Part shown: one piece after another, positions 60,331-64,000 of the stretch
Layout: each line of letters opens with the position of its first letter
How positions within the stretch are numbered: position 1 is the stretch's first letter
Source: Helianthus annuus
Lineage: Eukaryota > Streptophyta > Magnoliopsida > Asterales > Asteraceae
Assembly: GCF_002127325.2 (NCBI RefSeq)
Contig: NC_035443.2
Coordinates: forward strand, 30,493,930-30,557,929
Length of the DNA: 64,000 nt
Direction of reading: 5' to 3'
Made by a program: the position numbers and the translations under genes
The notes under the pieces: generated by a model
What the model saw: only the letters and a program-made list of their open reading frames with translations
Database searches by the model: none
Told to the model about the DNA's origin: nothing

Positions 60331-61321
60331 TCCTTGTGGTTTATGTTGTATTTCAATGTCGGATATTAATAGTTTTTTGTTATAAATCAAATTTTAACGT
60401 TCTAATTTATCAGAATGTTGAGTATTAAGGCCAAACTTTATCACAATGTTGAGTACTAAGGCCAAACCTTGTTAACTTTTTTTTGTTAAATATTACTAAA
60501 ATGACTAAAATGCCCTTTAATAACTAGATTGACTAATTTATATTTGACTAATATGATTGAAAGTAATTTTTCTTTTTTATTTATATTTTTTATAAATTTA
60601 AATGGATTTAAAGTTTATTATTTATAAACTTTGAGTTTATAAATAATATGCTTGTACAATAAACTTTTTCACTTAATCTAAATTATAAACTCATTAATAT
60701 CTTATAAAATCTAAATCTAAATCTATGATTCAACCATGAAGACTTGTCAACCTCCATATAGATTATTTATGTAGAAAAAAACCCTAGTTACTCAAGCTCA
60801 AGCAACATATATTTGTAACAGAAGTAAATTAGTGGAAAACATAGCAATTGAGCTTCAATTTCATGGAAGAAATCCAACTGAAGTCTAAAAACTAACTCCC
60901 TAGATGAATCCAAAACGTTTGGTGTCAAATTCGTGAACAACGAAACGCGTAAAAGGATTCAATCAATAACCTAACAACAACCAAAGTTCATCATTTCCCT
61001 AAAAGTAAAACCAATTTAGGTTTACAAATTTACTAAAACCTAAATTAAAACATATATATGAGAACTAGCTTATTACTATAGTAGTGAAGTTAAAAAGTCT
61101 CAACTTCAAATGAAGGTTTTTTGTTGTGTGTTTTGTTTGGTCTCAAATCTACTTTTAATACGTTTAATAATAATGGCAATGTGATAAGAATAACAATTAA
61201 CATGTTACAATATGAGATAGGGTATGTAGAAAGGCTCAAACAAAGCACTAGCTATTTAGCCCAAGTGCCAAATAAGATAAGCTTTGTAGGAATCAAGATT
61301 ACATTGTAACTTCAAGGTTGA
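60331..61321. other. 3' flank of OCT gene B, no gene
   Basis: AT-rich sequence without a sustained frame. The part next to the gene (about 61250-61321) should contain the 3' UTR and polyadenylation site of gene B. I cannot place the site. Confidence 0.5.
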
Positions 61322-62490
61322 CTAAGCAAGCATTGAGGACTTGTCTATTTCATCCTCCATTCCATTCATGGTGTCATATAAGGGTCTGTTTAATGTTTCT
61401 GGCAAGGAAAACATAAGCATACCACCCACAATCCCACATGCCCCAAACACCATCAACGAAAGACTAGCATCCATAACTACGACGAAAGGTACTAGTATGG
61501 CTCCTATTTGTCCCACCTGCCTTGCAGATCCGATCGCTGCACTTCTGACTACTGTTGGAAACAACTCCATCGCGTATACGTATAACAAATTATAAGTTCC
61601 AGCCATCCCAAATATTCCCAAAACTCCACACACTGTCCTCACTACCATCCAGCTCCCATGGCTTCCCATCAAGCCGCCTATAAGGCAAAAGATCCCGCTA
61701 AACCATTGTGTTCCAACTCCTAACGACTTTCTCCCAAACCTGTCTATTAAGATTGCGGTCAAAAGATATGCTGGCATCTCCGCAACTGCATTGAGTAACA
61801 CACTGAGGTAGATATTAGTGTTAAGGTTTGTGGCATTTAAGTTTAGCCCATAGTACACAGTCGCGCTTGTAAAGTTGATTCCCATAAGAAGAAGCAAATG
61901 TTTTCTCGTTGATGGTGACTTTATCACGTCTATGACAGACATCGTGACAATTTCATTCTTTCCGATTTCTACGCAGTTGTGATCACAACTATTGGCTGCC
62001 TGATCTAGGACAATGTACACATTTTCAGGGAGGTGTTTTCCATTTGATTTGGCGATATTTCGCATGATCTTCATGGCTTCATCGGTTTTACCACGAATGA
62101 GGTACCAACGAGGGGACTCAGAAATGAAAGGGAGCATGAGACAAAGAAAGATAACGGAAGGTATGGAAGAAGCAATGTAAAGAAACCGCCATGATTGAAA
62201 TGTGTAAGCTATGCTTGAGAGAAGAGCTATCCCGCTTGAGAAAAAATAGAAAGTGGACATGCCGGCAAAGCCACGCTTGGTGGGTCCGATGGGTTCAATG
62301 GCGAGCACAAAGGCGCAAACACCAATCCCACCAGTGCTGAAGCCGGTGAGTAGACGGAGAAAGACATAGATCCAGTAGTTTGGGGAGATGGAAGTTAATA
62401 GGCCTAAAGTGATGTTCATAATGCATACAATTGTGAGTGACCCTTTTCTTCCCAATTTGGTATCAGAGAGGTAACCCCATATTCCGCCAC
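61322..62490 (-). CDS. OCT gene B, exon 2 (organic cation/carnitine transporter, MFS)
   Basis: Starts after acceptor TTTTGCAG with GGGIWGYLSDTKLGRKGS and encodes 388 residues ending DKSSMLA. It keeps the family motifs ESPRWYLIRGK, DRFGRKS (second MFS signature intact), ELFPTVVRSAAIG and PETLNRPLYDTM, with about ten hydrophobic segments. It is a close paralogue of gene A, with the same intron position and phase (two bases of a split codon). Exon 1 is not in the window, so the gene is partial here. No internal stop or frameshift, so this is the better-preserved copy. Confidence 0.92.
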
Positions 62491-64000
62491 CTGCAAAATA
62501 AGATCAACCATCTTAATTAAGATGGATTGGGGACACTTTAAAAGAAGGTTATGATATTTCTAGGAAAATAAAGTGATGTTCATAATGCATACACCATACT
62601 AGATTTTATTTTTTTTTCCTATAATAAATTAAATTACAAGAATGACCAAACTACTCTGGAGGTTTTTTTCTATTAAAAATAGACAAAAAGTTAGTGTTTG
62701 GATCTTAAAAATGTTACAAAAACTAAAACTAGAAATATCAAAATTAATTGTCACTTTCAAAGCTAGACTCTAAATCTATCTTTTTTCTATACCACGGGGA
62801 CATTTGTGTATTTGCTCTCTCTTTCTCTATACAAACATCACACATGTGTATATAAGTACACAAATATAAATTTAGCATACACATAAATTCATTTTTCTAG
62901 CATTATTCTTTAGTTATTTTTTCATAACCAATATCTTGTAATAAAATTTTAAATTTTCATCAGACACCAATAAAAAATTTAAAAAATATAAACTTTGTAG
63001 GAAAAAATATCCATCTCAAATTGATGAAAAAAGAAAATGATGCAAAAGAAAATATCTTTAAATGTACCTCCAAACTAATGCATCAATGTAGAATGTAGCA
63101 CTCTTTTGGTCTACTTATGTTTTCATTTTAAATTAGAGCTAAAGCTCTTGACCTTTTATTTTACAATAGATAAGGTATCTTAATTTGTTGATGGCTTCTA
63201 CATCTATCAATCCATCAGGTTGCAAGTGGCATTTCATATTCCAAACATTATTTAAAAAGGTTGAGAGAAGAACAAGTAAAGTGGGCTGTCAAACATGCTA
63301 AACTGTATTGGCAAGTTGAAAGAAGAAATCATTTATCAAAAAACGAAAGGAGAAACAAGTTGCAAAGTAGGGTACTTTTATTTTTGTTTCTTTTGATGAG
63401 CCGAGTCATCAAAGTGTCATCCGATCTAGTAATGGTTTGGACTTATGAGGAAAGAACAAAGGAAAGCCAAGGAAGTTATTGACGAAAACACACGTCATGG
63501 AGCTGTATCATTCGTCCAAATCCAAGATGGTCCCGGACCTATGATGAACTGATGGGGATAAGAATATCACAATCATAACAAGCTAGCCCTTAGTGCATTG
63601 AAATAAGGTAGTGTGTGGCGCTCGTTCATGAAATAGTAATAAATCGGTATATTACTTGAAGGACTATAGCTTAAACCTGTTTGACGCTGCATGGTGTGTG
63701 ACAATCACATTACCATGTACTAATTTCTCCTTAATTTTCTCAATTTACTCTCACTCTCACATTGAAGTAGTCGTCGGGACAAGATTAACAATGGTGTCCC
63801 TAATATTCTCCTATTTAAACGTAAGTAAAGGTCCGGACCAAGAACTGTAACAAGTCCTTTATTGCAACCATTCGCATTCCTAAATGGTTTCCAAAATCGG
63901 AGTCGGTGGTTGAATTTTTGGTTCCATGCAAGGCCTGCCTGAGCCATGTACAGGGTGGATGACCACACAAGGCTCAGTGTCCCAAATTTGTCAAAACAAC
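62491..64000 (-). other. OCT gene B intron (5' end beyond the window)
   Basis: Follows exon 2 upstream on the minus strand. 63060-63880 aligns in patches with the gene A intron (46230-46320 and 51200-52050). I found no exon-1-like sequence to 64000. Small open frames here have no recognisable content. Confidence 0.7.

Overview
The window is plant nuclear DNA: AT-rich, intron-containing and dominated by transposable elements. Element types and repeat style (large Ty1/copia elements with a gene after pol, long gypsy LTRs, TA-microsatellite-bound MITEs) suggest a eudicot, most likely Asteraceae; the family is an inference. The only host genes I can support are two tandem genes for organic cation/carnitine transporters (OCT, SLC22-type major facilitator proteins), both on the minus strand.

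Layout. 1-947 is a direct repeat of 31825-32771, 31.8 kb away without indels; it carries part of an LTR and the 3' end of the OCT gene. 948-15677 is a minus-strand copia element of SIRE/Maximus style (element 1): 5' LTR at 14996-15677, leader, gag with one stop, intact pol, then a roughly 1,020-codon extra gene in env position whose end is cut by the repeat junction; its 3' LTR is absent. 15683-16900 and 28162-29189 are two halves of a gypsy-type LTR split by element 2 (16901-28156, plus strand), a complete relative with 628-bp LTRs differing at one base, TSD ACAAG, intact pol and three stops in gag. 29197-32224 is a non-coding minus-strand LTR element with one recognisable LTR.

OCT gene A has exon 2 at 32771-33912 and exon 1 at 53075-53495; splice phases match, giving about 520 residues and a 19.2-kb intron. 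That intron holds a 3.1-kb foldback element built of hairpin modules (34294-37387), a 3.26-kb non-autonomous LTR element (38299-41557, TSD ATTGG), a run of MITEs separated by (TA)n tracts (41696-46168), and a broken small copia element (46398-50964) lodged in another MITE. Intron stretches at 46.2-46.3 and 51.2-52.0 kb match the intron of gene B, which supports the two-exon model.

53.5-61.3 kb, between the OCT genes, holds a 5'-truncated LINE (54117-55952) and a probable gypsy solo LTR (about 56614-60111). OCT gene B exon 2 is at 61322-62490; its exon 1 lies beyond the window.

Most unusual: (i) the foldback element, long inverted termini enclosing about eleven near-palindromic 48-bp modules; (ii) a leader hairpin in both large copia elements showing a 10-nt loop with the palindrome TTCGAA, with an apparently covarying second hairpin in element 2; (iii) gag and pol offset differently in the two elements while an acceptor-like ATGTGCAG stays fixed at the pol start, pointing to splicing rather than frameshifting; (iv) a tandem-duplication junction joining an OCT 3' end to a retroelement gene, predicting another copy of the 31.8-kb unit left of the window.
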